Of a DNA stretch of 64,000 nucleotides, positions 1 to 9,700 are shown piece after piece. Position numbers and translations under genes: made by a program. Within the stretch, counting starts at the first letter, position 1; the number at the start of each line of letters is the position of its first letter. The notes beneath the pieces were generated by a model. That model worked only from the letters and a program-made list of their open reading frames with translations. It was not told the DNA's origin and did not search any database. Source of the stretch: Viridibacillus sp050278625 (GTDB lineage Bacteria > Bacillota > Bacilli > Bacillales_A > Planococcaceae); the NCBI RefSeq assembly GCF_050278625.1, contig NZ_JBNNTI010000006.1:53882-117881 (forward strand), written 5' to 3'.

Positions 1-205
1 CCTGACCCAAATGAGGGGTGAGAACAAAGTGTACACCTCCTGTAATATAAAAAATAGTTAAGTAATATAATGATAAGACAAGTAGCGCTAAAAAACAAAT
101 CATCTACATGTTTTATTTTGCCTATTAATAATAATTGGTTATTAAAGAATGAAATGTTGTCAAAAGTAAGAATAAAATTAAATTACCCATTTTTTTCTAA
201 AAGTA

Positions 206-235
206 TTGACAATTCAAAATTCGGAGTGCTAATAT
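206..235 (+). promoter_or_regulatory. Sigma-A promoter of the leader ORF/ABC exporter unit
   Basis: A perfect TTGACA (206-211) and TAATAT (230-235) are separated by 18 bases. Transcription would begin near 242, about 35 bases before the 26-codon leader ORF. I see nothing else supportable in positions 1-205. Confidence 0.75.
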
Positions 236-276
236 TGAGAGGTACTAAACAATTTATGGAAATGGAGGTATGGAAC

Positions 277-357
277 ATGAAAAAGTTAAGAAGTTTAATT
301 GTACAACTAAATAATGAATCCACACCTACCTATTCGGAAATTAAGTCTGTAATTTAA
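277..357 (+). CDS. 26-aa leader peptide upstream of the ABC exporter (BmrB-like role)
   Basis: This short ORF (begins MKKLRSLIVQ, ends EIKSVI) has an ideal GGAGGT ribosome binding site 7 bases before its ATG and lies just downstream of a near-consensus promoter. Its stop codon is followed after 15 bases by a terminator hairpin, then a second one, and only then the bmrC-like gene. In B. subtilis the bmrCD exporter is controlled by the leader peptide BmrB through ribosome-mediated attenuation; the same layout here suggests the same logic, although I cannot claim sequence similarity to BmrB. Two 6-base stretches in the ORF (322-327 and 324-329) could pair with the first terminator arm or loop. 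An in-frame ORF extends upstream to 70, but the promoter and ribosome site favour 277. Confidence 0.65.
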   Translation: MKKLRSLIVQLNNESTPTYSEIKSVI

Positions 358-372
358 CTTATGTAAATAATC

Positions 373-402
373 GGTACAGGTGTAGGTACCTGTATCTTTT
401 TT
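373..402 (+). terminator. Attenuator hairpin 1
   Basis: A 9-bp stem with one G-U pair (373-381 with 388-396), a 6-base loop (GTAGGT) and an immediate run of six T. It lies between the leader ORF and the exporter genes, so it should stop transcription before bmrC unless an alternative fold forms. Confidence 0.7.
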
Positions 403-403
403 C

Positions 404-440
404 AAAAGCGTATGCTCTGAAAAGGGTATGCGCTTTTTTT
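404..440 (+). terminator. Attenuator hairpin 2
   Basis: A 12-bp stem with two G-T wobbles (404-415 with 426-437) ending in a T run, one base after the T run of hairpin 1. Two terminators in series before a gene with no other visible promoter support regulated read-through. Confidence 0.65.
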
Positions 441-492
441 GTTGCCTTTTTAAGTAAATTACGAGTGCAAAATTTAATAAGGAGAGCTGAAT

Positions 493-549
493 ATGTATAT
501 TCAAAAGCGGAAAAAGAAATTTAACAAGGATTCGATTGAAGACGGTTAG
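493..549 (+). CDS. 18-codon mini-ORF between attenuator and exporter
   Basis: MYIQKRKKKF... (18 aa, very basic) has an AAGGAGA ribosome binding site 7 bases before the ATG and ends 33 bases before bmrC. It may be a second leader peptide or serve to load ribosomes upstream of bmrC, whose own ribosome site is weak. No function can be assigned from sequence. Confidence 0.35.
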   Translation: MYIQKRKKKFNKDSIEDG

Positions 550-582
550 TGTAAAACCAAAATAAGAAAGTAGGAATATTAA

Positions 583-2322
583 ATGTTCGAGGTATTATTT
601 AAATTAAAATGGTTTTTTAAAGAAAACCGAAAGCGTTATGCAATAGCTATTGCCTTATTATTAGTGGCTAACGTCATTGAAGTGATGCCACCGTGGATTA
701 TTGGTCAATCGATTGATGCAATCCACTCAGAAACAATAACTAGTCAGTCTCTTATACTTTATATTGCTGCGATGCTAGTTATTTTGATAGTGGCGTATAT
801 CGTTAACTTTGTGTGGCAACATCAATTATTTGGTGGAGCGAATGTAATAGAGCGAAAACTACGGTCAAAGCTCATGACAAAGTTTTTGAAAATGTCACCA
901 CCTTTTTATGAACGAAATCGCACTGGAGATTTGATGGCGAGATCTACAAATGATTTACGTGCTGTCTCTGAAACAGCTGGTTTTGGTATTATGACGCTAA
1001 TTGATTCGACATTATACTTATTAACAATTTTACTAACAATGGGATTCCTTGTTTCGTGGAAGCTAACAATAGCTGCTATATTACCATTACCGATTTTAGC
1101 GATTGTTATGCAAATTCTTGGTAAGAGAATTCATGAGCGCTATATGGTAGCTCAAGACGTATTTGGTGAAATGAACGATAGCGTACTTGAAGCTGTAGAG
1201 GGTGTGCGTGTTGTTCGTGCGTACGTTCAAGAACGTGCTACAGAGCAGCAATTTAGTGAAATGACAGAAGATGTTTACAAAAAAAATATGCATGTTGAGA
1301 AAATCGATGCATTATTTAACCCAATTACAAAGGTTTTAACGGGTCTTAGCTACATGATTGGTCTTGGTTTCGGTGCTTATTTAGTGTCTAGGCAAGAAAT
1401 GACTTTAGGTGAACTAGTTACATTTAATGTGTATCTAGGCATGATTGTCTGGCCAATGTTCGCAATTGGAGAACTCATCAATGTTATGCAACGCGGGAAT
1501 GCGTCACTTGATCGTGTTCAAGAAACATTAGACGACAAAGAAGATGTTGTCGATCCAAAAACTCCAACAATCATTCAAAATCCAGAGTCTATTGTCTTCA
1601 AAGATGTGACATTCCAATATCCACAATCAGCTTCTATTAACCTGGCAAATCTTGAGGTTTCTTTGAAAAAAGGGCAAACGCTGGGGATTGTTGGGAAAAC
1701 AGGTAGTGGAAAGACGACAGTCGTTAAACAGTTATTACGTGAATATCCAAACGGTGAAGGTGATCTATTTGTCTCAAATAGTCCGATTCATGATCAAACG
1801 AAGGAGCAGGTTCGTAACTGGATAGGTTATGTACCTCAAGACCACGTATTATTTTCAAGAACAGTGAAAGAGAATATTTTGTTCGGTAAATCAGATGCGA
1901 CAAATGACGAATTACATGAAGCAATTCGTTTAGCAAACTTTGAGAGTGATTTAGAAATGTTACCACTCGGTTTGCAAACACTAGTTGGAGAAAAAGGGGT
2001 TTCATTATCTGGAGGGCAAAAACAACGTATTTCGATTGCTCGCGCATTAATTCGTGATCCAGAAATATTAATATTGGATGATTCCTTGTCTGCTGTTGAT
2101 GCTAAAACAGAGGCAACGATTATTCAAAATATCCAAACAGCTAGAAGCGATAAAACGACCATTATTGTGACACACCGCTTATCGGCAATTCAACATGCTG
2201 ATTGGGTCATAGTATTAGAGGATGGTCGTATCGTTGAAGAAGGTACACATCAAACATTGCTTGAAGAAGAGGGCTGGTACAAAGAACAGCATGACCGTCA
2301 GCAAGTTGAGGGGGTGAAATAA
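583..2322 (+). CDS. bmrC: Heterodimeric multidrug ABC exporter subunit, BmrC (YheI) type
   Basis: A 579-aa half-transporter with an N-terminal six-helix exporter domain (about 1-310) followed by an ATPase domain: Walker A GKTGSGKTT near residue 369, signature LSGGQ near 474, Walker B ILILDD near 495-500. The catalytic glutamate after Walker B is replaced by aspartate at residue 500, as expected for the degenerate site contributed by BmrC in the BmrC/BmrD heterodimer; its signature motif is canonical and would complete the active site on the partner. It overlaps the next gene by one base (TAATG), so the two subunits are translationally coupled. Known homologues export drugs and are induced by translation-inhibiting antibiotics; substrates here are inferred. 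The attenuator upstream is probably the main control. Confidence 0.85.
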   Translation: MFEVLFKLKWFFKENRKRYAIAIALLLVANVIEVMPPWIIGQSIDAIHSETITSQSLILYIAAMLVILIVAYIVNFVWQHQLFGGANVIERKLRSKLMTKFLKMSPPFYERNRTGDLMARSTNDLRAVSETAGFGIMTLIDSTLYLLTILLTMGFLVSWKLTIAAILPLPILAIVMQILGKRIHERYMVAQDVFGEMNDSVLEAVEGVRVVRAYVQERATEQQFSEMTEDVYKKNMHVEKIDALFNPITKVLTGLSYMIGLGFGAYLVSRQEMTLGELVTFNVYLGMIVWPMFAIGELINVMQRGNASLDRVQETLDDKEDVVDPKTPTIIQNPESIVFKDVTFQYPQSASINLANLEVSLKKGQTLGIVGKTGSGKTTVVKQLLREYPNGEGDLFVSNSPIHDQTKEQVRNWIGYVPQDHVLFSRTVKENILFGKSDATNDELHEAIRLANFESDLEMLPLGLQTLVGEKGVSLSGGQKQRISIARALIRDPEILILDDSLSAVDAKTEATIIQNIQTARSDKTTIIVTHRLSAIQHADWVIVLEDGRIVEEGTHQTLLEEEGWYKEQHDRQQVEGVK

Positions 2323-4070
2323 TGGGTACTGGTAAACGATTATTTCAATATGCTTTGATGTATAAAAAGCTACTTATTTCAGGCCTGTTATTATTAGCTA
2401 TTGCTGTTGCTGCAGACTTAGCGGGACCATTAGTAGCAAAGAAAATTATTGATGAGCATATTGCAAAAGCAGAAGTTGCAGGAGTAGATTTTCAACCGAT
2501 TGCCATTTTATTGGCTGTATTCTTTGGATTAGCAGTTGTAGCAGCTATTTTCCGCTATGGTCAATATCTTTTACTTCAAATGGGTGCAAATCGTATAATT
2601 CAAAAAATGCGAAATGAAGTATATGAGCATATTCAAACATTGCCGATTCGTTATTTCGATAATTTGCCAGCTGGAAAAGTGGTTGCGCGTGTTACAAATG
2701 ATACGGAAGCCATTCGTGATTTGTTTGTAACAGTTGTCTCACAATTCGCTGCGAGCTTCATGACGATTTCCGGTATTTATATCGCGTTATTCTTCCTTGA
2801 TTGGAAGATGGCGTTAATCGCATTATTTGTAATACCAATCTTGATTGTTTGGACGATTGTCTATCGTAAGTATGCTTCCAAGTATAATCATATCGTACGA
2901 GGAAAAGTATCGGATATGAATGGTATGATCAATGAATCGATTAATGGGATGACAATCATTCAAGCTTTTGGTCGTGAAAAACAAATTGAAGATGAATTTG
3001 CGGCATTAAATGAAGAACATTACCGCTATCAAAATAAACTGCTTATATTAGATGCAGCTACATCTCACAATTTAGTAGGTGTTATTCGCTCGCTTACATT
3101 TGTCCTCTTTATATGGTATTTTGGCAGTGCTGAATTAGATGGCGCAGCTGCTATCTCAGTAGGTATGCTATATGCTTTTGTTGATTATATTACACGTTTA
3201 TTTAATCCTGTAACTGGAATTGTTAATCAGTTGGCTCGCTTAGAAAGAGCGAACGTTGCAGCAGAGCGTGTCTTTGAGTTATTAGATCAGCCAGGGGAAC
3301 CCGTAGTAGATAAACGCATTTCTCGATATAAAGGGAATGTTCGCTTTGAGCATGTGTGGTTTGCTTATAAGGAGCAAGAATATGTGCTGAAGGATATTGA
3401 TTTTGAAGCAAAGCAAGGGGAGACGGTCGCTCTTGTTGGTCATACTGGCTCTGGGAAGAGTTCTATTATGAATTTACTTTTCAGTTTTTATGATGTTTCA
3501 AAAGGTGCAATTAAAATCGACGGTATCAACATTAAAGAGCATTCTCGTCAAACCATTCGCGAGCATATGGGAATTGTATTGCAAGACCCTTATTTATTTA
3601 CTGGTACGATTGAATCGAATGTTAGTTTAGGAGATCCTAGGATTACACGTGACACCGTGCAGAAAGCATTGGATGCAGTCGGTGGTGAACGCGTTTTGAA
3701 AAATTTACCGAAGGGCTTAGATGAGCCAGTGATTGAGAAAGGTAGTACATTATCTTCTGGTCAACGACAGTTGATTTCATTCGCTAGAGCGCTTGCCTTT
3801 GATCCTGCAATTTTAATCCTTGATGAAGCAACTTCGAATATTGATACAGAAACTGAAGAAATCATTCAGCACGCAATGGATGTATTGAAAAAAGGACGTA
3901 CAACATTTATCATCGCGCACAGACTTTCTACTATTAAAAATGCAGATCGTATTTTAGTATTAGATCGTGGTGAAATTGTAGAACAGGGTACACATGACGA
4001 GCTACTGAAACAAGGCGGGCGTTATGAACAAATGTATAAACTCCAATCAGGTGAAAAAAACATCAGTTAA
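2322..4070 (+). CDS. bmrD: Heterodimeric multidrug ABC exporter subunit, BmrD (YheH) type
   Basis: A 582-aa half-transporter: membrane domain about 1-315, ATPase domain about 330-570. Walker A is GHTGSGKSS, Walker B ILILDE keeps the catalytic glutamate (residue 502), and the signature is LSSGQ instead of LSGGQ. Thus the partner's canonical signature plus this subunit's Walker motifs make the working site, and the opposite pair makes the degenerate one, matching the BmrCD arrangement. It starts within the stop codon of bmrC. It is shorter than B. subtilis BmrD (about 670 aa as I recall), so an insertion present there seems to be missing. A strong terminator follows directly. Confidence 0.82.
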   Translation: MGTGKRLFQYALMYKKLLISGLLLLAIAVAADLAGPLVAKKIIDEHIAKAEVAGVDFQPIAILLAVFFGLAVVAAIFRYGQYLLLQMGANRIIQKMRNEVYEHIQTLPIRYFDNLPAGKVVARVTNDTEAIRDLFVTVVSQFAASFMTISGIYIALFFLDWKMALIALFVIPILIVWTIVYRKYASKYNHIVRGKVSDMNGMINESINGMTIIQAFGREKQIEDEFAALNEEHYRYQNKLLILDAATSHNLVGVIRSLTFVLFIWYFGSAELDGAAAISVGMLYAFVDYITRLFNPVTGIVNQLARLERANVAAERVFELLDQPGEPVVDKRISRYKGNVRFEHVWFAYKEQEYVLKDIDFEAKQGETVALVGHTGSGKSSIMNLLFSFYDVSKGAIKIDGINIKEHSRQTIREHMGIVLQDPYLFTGTIESNVSLGDPRITRDTVQKALDAVGGERVLKNLPKGLDEPVIEKGSTLSSGQRQLISFARALAFDPAILILDEATSNIDTETEEIIQHAMDVLKKGRTTFIIAHRLSTIKNADRILVLDRGEIVEQGTHDELLKQGGRYEQMYKLQSGEKNIS

Positions 4071-4075
4071 TATGA

Positions 4076-4113
4076 AGACCCTTCATTGCATTAGCAATTG
4101 AAGGGTCTCTTTT
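4076..4113 (+). terminator. Terminator of the bmrCD-like operon
   Basis: A 10-bp perfect stem (AGACCCTTCA with TGAAGGGTCT) followed by a T-rich tract, 6 bases after the bmrD stop codon. Confidence 0.8.
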
Positions 4114-4123
4114 AATGGAATAA

Positions 4124-4285
4124 TTAGTTCAATATAGCTGCGATGAAAATAGAAAGAACTGCACAAAAGGTAATAGAGGTAAGCCAGTTCATTTTTGAAG
4201 TGGTTTCCAAAAAGACATTTAATATGCCACTAATTAGTAGTGAAACAAAAAAGGAGAAGATAAAATAATAGACTACTACTGGCAT
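4124..4285 (-). CDS. Small two-helix membrane protein (53 aa)
   Basis: Reading the minus strand gives a 53-aa protein beginning MPVVVYYFIF and ending IAAILN, with a GGAGG ribosome binding site about 10 bases before the ATG. It has two hydrophobic segments (about 3-25 and 34-52) joined by a short polar loop (LETTSKMNW). Length and layout recall the DUF2929/YjzD small membrane proteins, but I am not sure of this. It fills the gap between the exporter and the MFS gene, and its end faces the exporter terminator. Confidence 0.55.
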   Translation of the reverse strand: MPVVVYYFIFSFFVSLLISGILNVFLETTSKMNWLTSITFCAVLSIFIAAILN

Positions 4286-4421
4286 ACAAATGTATCCTCC
4301 GATTTGAGAAATATAATGAAATATTTATTAAGGTTAGTGTATTTGATGCAAGTAGCTATTGCGAATTTCTGCCGAAACTCGTATATTTAGGGTGACGAAT
4401 TAATTCGCTGATGGAAAGTAG

Positions 4422-5696
4422 GTGTCTCTTCTGAATTGGTGGCAAGATTGGTTACATAGTATCAAATCTTTTAATCGAAATATAAAATTGTTCATTATTG
4501 GGAATATACTTATTCAAATAGGAATGGGCGTATTCAATGTTATGTATAATTTATATATTCGGGAATTAGGCATGAAGGAAGCTGTTAATGGAAATGTTAT
4601 TGCGATGACTGCATTAGCAACCGCAATAATACTAATTCCAGCGGGCCTACTAAGTGATCGCTTTGGACGTAAGTGGGCGCTTATTATAGGAACAGCATTA
4701 ACAGCCATCACACTTTTCTATAGAAGTATTGTCACTGTTGAGCAACCGATGCTTTGGGCAGCATTCGCAACTGGAATTGTATGGGCTGTAGCTCAAGTTT
4801 CAGGGGTACCATTTTTAGCTGAAAACTCAAAGGCTTCCGAAAGAATGAAGTTATTTAGTATTCACTTTTCAATCATGACAATTGCAGGCTTTATCGGGAA
4901 TTTACTTGGTGGAGTTGTAGCCGACAGCGCAAGTTTTCTATTGAAATTGTCTGCTGTCGAAGGAATTCGAGTATCACTATATAGTGGGGTCGCAATCTTT
5001 GTCATTGGATTAATCCCATTGTTCCGCTTGAAGATGGAAAAGAAAGTTGCCATAGATTCAGTAGCTTCTATCAAAGATGTAGTAAAAGAATCGGAAAAAA
5101 GTGCGAGCTTTAAAGAAAATATAAAAATCATTGTACTATTTGGTTTAGCACAATTGATTATTGGAATAGGTTCTGGGCTGGTCATTCCATATTTAAATTT
5201 GTATTTCGCCAATCGCTTTAATGCATCCAATACATATATCGGACTTATTTTGGCACTAGGATCAGCAATGACAGCTGTTGCAATGCTGATAGGACCTGCA
5301 CTAGTTAAACGTGTGGGTGAAGTACGGGCTATTATTATATTTCAGTTTTTGTCCATTCCATTTCTATTTTTAACTGCATTTACGAATTCTTTATTTGTAG
5401 CATCTATTGGTTTTTTATTCCGCCAAGCATTGATGAATGCGGCAAATCCAATCCAATCGGCTATTGCTATGGAAATTGTGCATGATAAATATAAAGGTTT
5501 AGGGAACTCAGTTAATCAAATGGTATTCCAAGTTGGGTGGGCATCGATGGGACTACCAGCTGCCTTCTTTGTTACGAGGTTTGGGCCCTACTGGGGCTAT
5601 GCCTATACGTTTACGATTACAGGAATATTGTACTTAATTGCATCGACTTATTTTTATCTGGTGTTTGGACGGAATAAAAAACTGGCTGAAGCATGA
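4422..5696 (+). CDS. Major facilitator superfamily transporter
   Basis: A 424-aa integral membrane protein with about 12 hydrophobic segments in two halves separated by a charged loop (about residues 205-235). The conserved MFS loop between helices 2 and 3 is visible as GLLSDRFGRKWAL (about residues 75-87). The GTG start at 4422 gives a sensible N-terminus, though its ribosome site is weak. The gene stands alone on the plus strand. Family membership is clear; the substrate (drug, sugar or metabolite export) cannot be told from sequence. Confidence 0.8.
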   Translation: MSLLNWWQDWLHSIKSFNRNIKLFIIGNILIQIGMGVFNVMYNLYIRELGMKEAVNGNVIAMTALATAIILIPAGLLSDRFGRKWALIIGTALTAITLFYRSIVTVEQPMLWAAFATGIVWAVAQVSGVPFLAENSKASERMKLFSIHFSIMTIAGFIGNLLGGVVADSASFLLKLSAVEGIRVSLYSGVAIFVIGLIPLFRLKMEKKVAIDSVASIKDVVKESEKSASFKENIKIIVLFGLAQLIIGIGSGLVIPYLNLYFANRFNASNTYIGLILALGSAMTAVAMLIGPALVKRVGEVRAIIIFQFLSIPFLFLTAFTNSLFVASIGFLFRQALMNAANPIQSAIAMEIVHDKYKGLGNSVNQMVFQVGWASMGLPAAFFVTRFGPYWGYAYTFTITGILYLIASTYFYLVFGRNKKLAEA

Positions 5697-5780
5697 AAAA
5701 CATATGAATAAAAAACATCTACATGTTGTACAGGGCACTGATAAACTTACGGTATTAAAATGTAATGTTCTTCAATAGTA

Positions 5781-5837
5781 AACACCGGCACTTTTCGTTC
5801 GATTTTGAACAGAAAGTGCCGGTGTTTTTTTGTACTT
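5781..5837. terminator. Strong hairpin inside the IS1182 remnant
   Basis: A 14-bp perfect inverted repeat (AACACCGGCACTTT with AAAGTGCCGGTGTT) around an 18-base loop, with a following run of seven T on the plus strand. It probably ended the transposase transcript and now also shields the neighbours from read-through. Confidence 0.65.
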
Positions 5838-5851
5838 TCCTTGTTCTTCAT

Positions 5852-6263
5852 TTAATAGCTCATGATACGTTTCAAATTCACCGCAAATAATGTTGTAGCT
5901 CCTTGGACTTCCGGGCCAAATAAACCCACCGATTTTGCCGTATTGTAGCCATGCGGATTTTTCAACACACTATTCTTCGCTTCAATTTTATAGCGCTTTT
6001 TCTCTTAAGTCTTCAAATTTTTCCATTTCTTAGAAATCCTCTTGCTCTTCATGTTCGGTTGATTTTATGGAAACTGGATACGTTTTGCTTTTGGCACCGC
6101 CTTTATAACAGCCATCTTATAATGGAGAAACCTTACATTTTTCTATGTCAAAGTAATACGTAACGAGTTCCTTGATTTGACGAAGCATATTCTCTCTAGA
6201 CACAATTAAATCGTAACGCGTCATATAAGGGCTTAGAGTGAATGTTTCTTGCTTGGAAATCAT
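5852..6263 (-). pseudogene. IS1182-family transposase remnant
   Basis: The minus strand starts at 6263 (ribosome site AAGGTGGTG, 6 bases before ATG) with MISKQETFTLSPYM..., a typical IS1182 transposase N-terminus, and ends at 5852 with GYNTAKSVGLFGPEVQGATT...VNLKRIMSY, a typical C-terminus. Only about 40 N-terminal and 55 C-terminal residues remain; the catalytic core is deleted and in-frame stops interrupt the rest. The gene is dead. Confidence 0.8.
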
Positions 6264-6708
6264 GGTCTACACCACCTTGAATTAGTCCTTTCATAATAAA
6301 GGGTTAGGTGTGAATCGGAAAAACTCAGAAAAACGATAAAACTAGTTGATTGGAGTGCAGGTGGCGACTCCTTGGGGAATTAGTGAACATCTTGAGACCC
6401 CGCAGGAGCGTTAGCAACGAGGAGGCTCAAGGTTCGTCCCCAGGAAAGCGTCCGCCGGAACGGAAATTAACGGTATCGAAGAAAAAGCCATGGCTAAAAT
6501 TCATTTTATGGACTTTTTCAGTGCCCTACATGTTGTGATGGATATAAATCAACAGGTAGGTGTTTTTTTATAGTTATATTAATAATTATTCCATAATACA
6601 TCAATTACCATCGCCTTTCTAACATTCGAAAATTCAAATACGATAGCAAAACTGCTATTATAGAAATTAGTGTTTTTAAAAATTAACCAATTTCGAAGAG
6701 AGGAAGAT

Positions 6709-9700
6709 ATGTTCATGGGACAAGTAGTAGCTAAAGTTGAAACAGTGCGCACAAACCTAATCATGACAAACAAAGCACGTGAAGGAATTTTAGCATGGTC
6801 AAAAGATGAGCATGCTTTTTTTCATATTCAAAAATCGTTTTTAGTACATATTGAAAGAATGAGTAATTCTGCACAGGGAGAGACAGCAATTACAATTTAT
6901 TTTGACAATGTAGCAAATACGAACCTTGCTGAGAAGCTAGATAGTCAAGTTGCAGTGATGAATTGTATTGTGAAATATGAAGGGCTACTGGCCACAAATT
7001 TCCGTGTTATTAGTTCTAGGGTTCCTGTGCGAACAAATAGAAGATTTGCCACACAGTTAGAATTCGTGACAACTCCTAAAAATACAGTAGGGTTGCCAAT
7101 TGAACTCCATTCTAAAATTCGTCAGTTACCAATAGCTGAAGAGCGTTCAGAATATGTTAGAAAACGTATTTCTAGCTGGGAAGGTTATTTGAAAATTCAA
7201 GAGCGTGATGCCACGATAGAAGATATGACAGCATCATTTTCAAAGCTTTCGGTTAATGAAGATTTCAGTAGAATAACTCTAAATTGTAGTGGCTTAAAGG
7301 ATAACGAATGGAATAAAGCAAAGGGTTTAAGTGCTAAATTTAAAGACTCTAGAGATGAACTTGGTGAAGTATTAAAAGTAAATCGTGCGAACAGAACAGT
7401 AGAAATTGAGCTACGTCCTTATATAAGGGAGAAACTTCGTAAAAATCAGCTAAAACCAAAAACAAAAGAAGTCGTCTTTAGTAATTTCGCTACTTTAAGC
7501 CAGATTCGAAGGTTACGTAAGGGGTTTGTTGATTTAGAAAAAGGCTTAGCAGCAAATGCCAATCTAGAAAAGATTTTATTTGAAGATCGACCTCGAATCC
7601 AAGTACCAAAGAAAAGAGCAAAACTAGAGTTTCATAACCGTTTAAATGAATTTCAGCAAGAAGCAGTGATTGGTGCCATGTCTGCAGAAGACTTATATGT
7701 TATTCAAGGACCTCCTGGAACTGGTAAAACAACAGTTATCTCAGAAATTTGTCAACAAAATGCGAAGGCAGGTTTGCGTACATTAGTGGCATCTCAGTCT
7801 AACTTAGCTGTAGATAATGCATTAAGTCGACTACTTTCAAATAAAGACATTCGCATTTTACGCTTTGGTCGAACAGAAAGTATTGAAGAAGAAGGCAAGA
7901 AATTTATTGAAGAAAATGTAGCAGAGTATTGGAGAGAGCAAACGTTACAAGATATCGAGCGGGAGCTAACGTTGCACGCTACTCATGAATCTGAACTTAC
8001 TTCAACATTAGCGACATGTGAAGAAGAACTTCCAACATTGGAATCCCGTTTATTAGTTATCAAGGAAAAAATAGTAGAACAACAACAAGCAAAAGTCGAT
8101 TATGAAGTTATTACTGAAGAAATTCAAAAACTAAAGAAGACATTAGGAACTTTAAGAAGAGAGCTTCGGGACCTTGAAGAACATTTTGGAGAAGTAGCCA
8201 ATAAATACGAGCAGGTCTTAGCAAAGGTAGAAGAGCTAGAGCATTTTCTTGAAACAAATGAATCCAGTGAAAAATTACTTGAGCAGACTAATCGGTTAGC
8301 GAATGAAATTGAACTAACAAGAAATCAATTGCTATACCTTCAAGTTGAAGGGGAATTGAATGCTGTTAATGTAGAACTAAATGATTCTCGTACAGAATAT
8401 ATGAACTGGCAAAAAAATATTTTAGAACTACATCAATTGCAACATGCGTTAAATGACTTTACGAAAGTTGATGAACTAACTAATTTTATGCAACAGTATG
8501 ATATTCCAATGGGGTTCATCATTGACCGACAGATTAATGCATTAGAGAAAATTAAAAGTCAAATGGTTAGTTATCACGATTGGATGGCTGTAAATAATAA
8601 GTTGAAAGCAGCGATTGACTATGTAGAGAAGCAAATGGGGCAGGCTGCTCAAATTATTTTGCAACAAGTTAACGCACGTTCAGAAGATAGCTATTCATCC
8701 TATTCTATCCGAGAAGTGCATGAAGCGATAGATTATATGAAGCAGTTTTTAATAACAGAAAAAGTTGTGAATCCTGCACAGTTAAAGATGCATTTAGAGC
8801 GACTTTATTTAAGAAGGAAATTTGTTTGGGAACAGGGTGTCATCCTACAACAATTAAAACAAGAAGCTATTAGATTGTTTGAGATGATTAAAAGAGAAGT
8901 GATTAAACAAACAACTGAAGTATTAACTAACGCACAGCATAAGAAAAGTACTTTAACGAATAAAGGGATGCTACTAAAGGATAAACAAGCCCAGCTTCAA
9001 AAACGATATGACCAACTAAAATTAAATTTGTCTGACGTACCTACCTCTAGCAATACAGAGCAACTAACAGCACTATTACACAAGCTAGAATTAGAAGTAC
9101 AGCATGTTCAAACAACCTATCAAGCAGTATTACAAACAATGCCTCAGTTAGAACAAATGCAGCAGCAACATCAAAAGTTAATGGAAGAAAGAACTTCGAT
9201 AGCTAGTGAACTTGAAGAAAAAAAACAAGTAATTCAAGAGATCAATTCTCAAGGCTTACAACAAGAAAAGAATTTAAAAGCTTTAGAAGAAATCCTTGAC
9301 CAAGACTATGAAGACCAACAATTACAAACAGATTATGCTATTAAAAAGCTTACAGAGAAAATAACAAAACTCCAGCACAACAAAGCGCAGTTACCTATTA
9401 AACAAGCGCTACAAAAACAATGGTATACATTATTACAAGAAGCCAATGAGCATGATTTAGATGAAATTCGCAAAATGTATGTACGACATGCCAATGTTAT
9501 TGGGACAACATGTGTAGCTTCCGCTCGTAAAGAGTTTATGGATAATTACCCAACATTTGATGTCGTAATTATCGATGAGGTATCAAAAGCAACACCACCA
9601 GAATTGTTGCTGCCAATGTTAAAAGGAAAGAAAATCATACTAGTAGGGGATCATCATCAGCTACCACCATTAGTTGGGGACGATACGTTAGAAGAAACAT

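Larger units (their letters stand above)
5721..6536. mobile_element. Internally deleted IS1182-family insertion sequence
   Basis: The element is bounded by inverted ends sharing AGGGCACTGA (5732-5741, and its complement at 6519-6528). A 9-bp direct repeat ACATGTTGT lies outside both ends (5721-5729 and 6528-6536), consistent with a target duplication. Inside are the start and end of an IS1182-type transposase gene on the minus strand with the middle missing, plus the long GC-rich untranslated segment (about 6370-6480) usual on the upstream side. At roughly 800 bp it cannot transpose by itself but could be mobilised in trans. Confidence 0.75.

Noticed and set aside
70..276. In-frame upstream extension of the leader ORF (95 codons)
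   Set aside because: The promoter at 206-235 and the ideal ribosome site before 277 show that translation starts at 277; the extension would begin before the transcription start.
6350..6538. 62-codon plus-strand frame
   Set aside because: It lies in the untranslated end of the IS1182 element, opposite the transposase, with no ribosome site.
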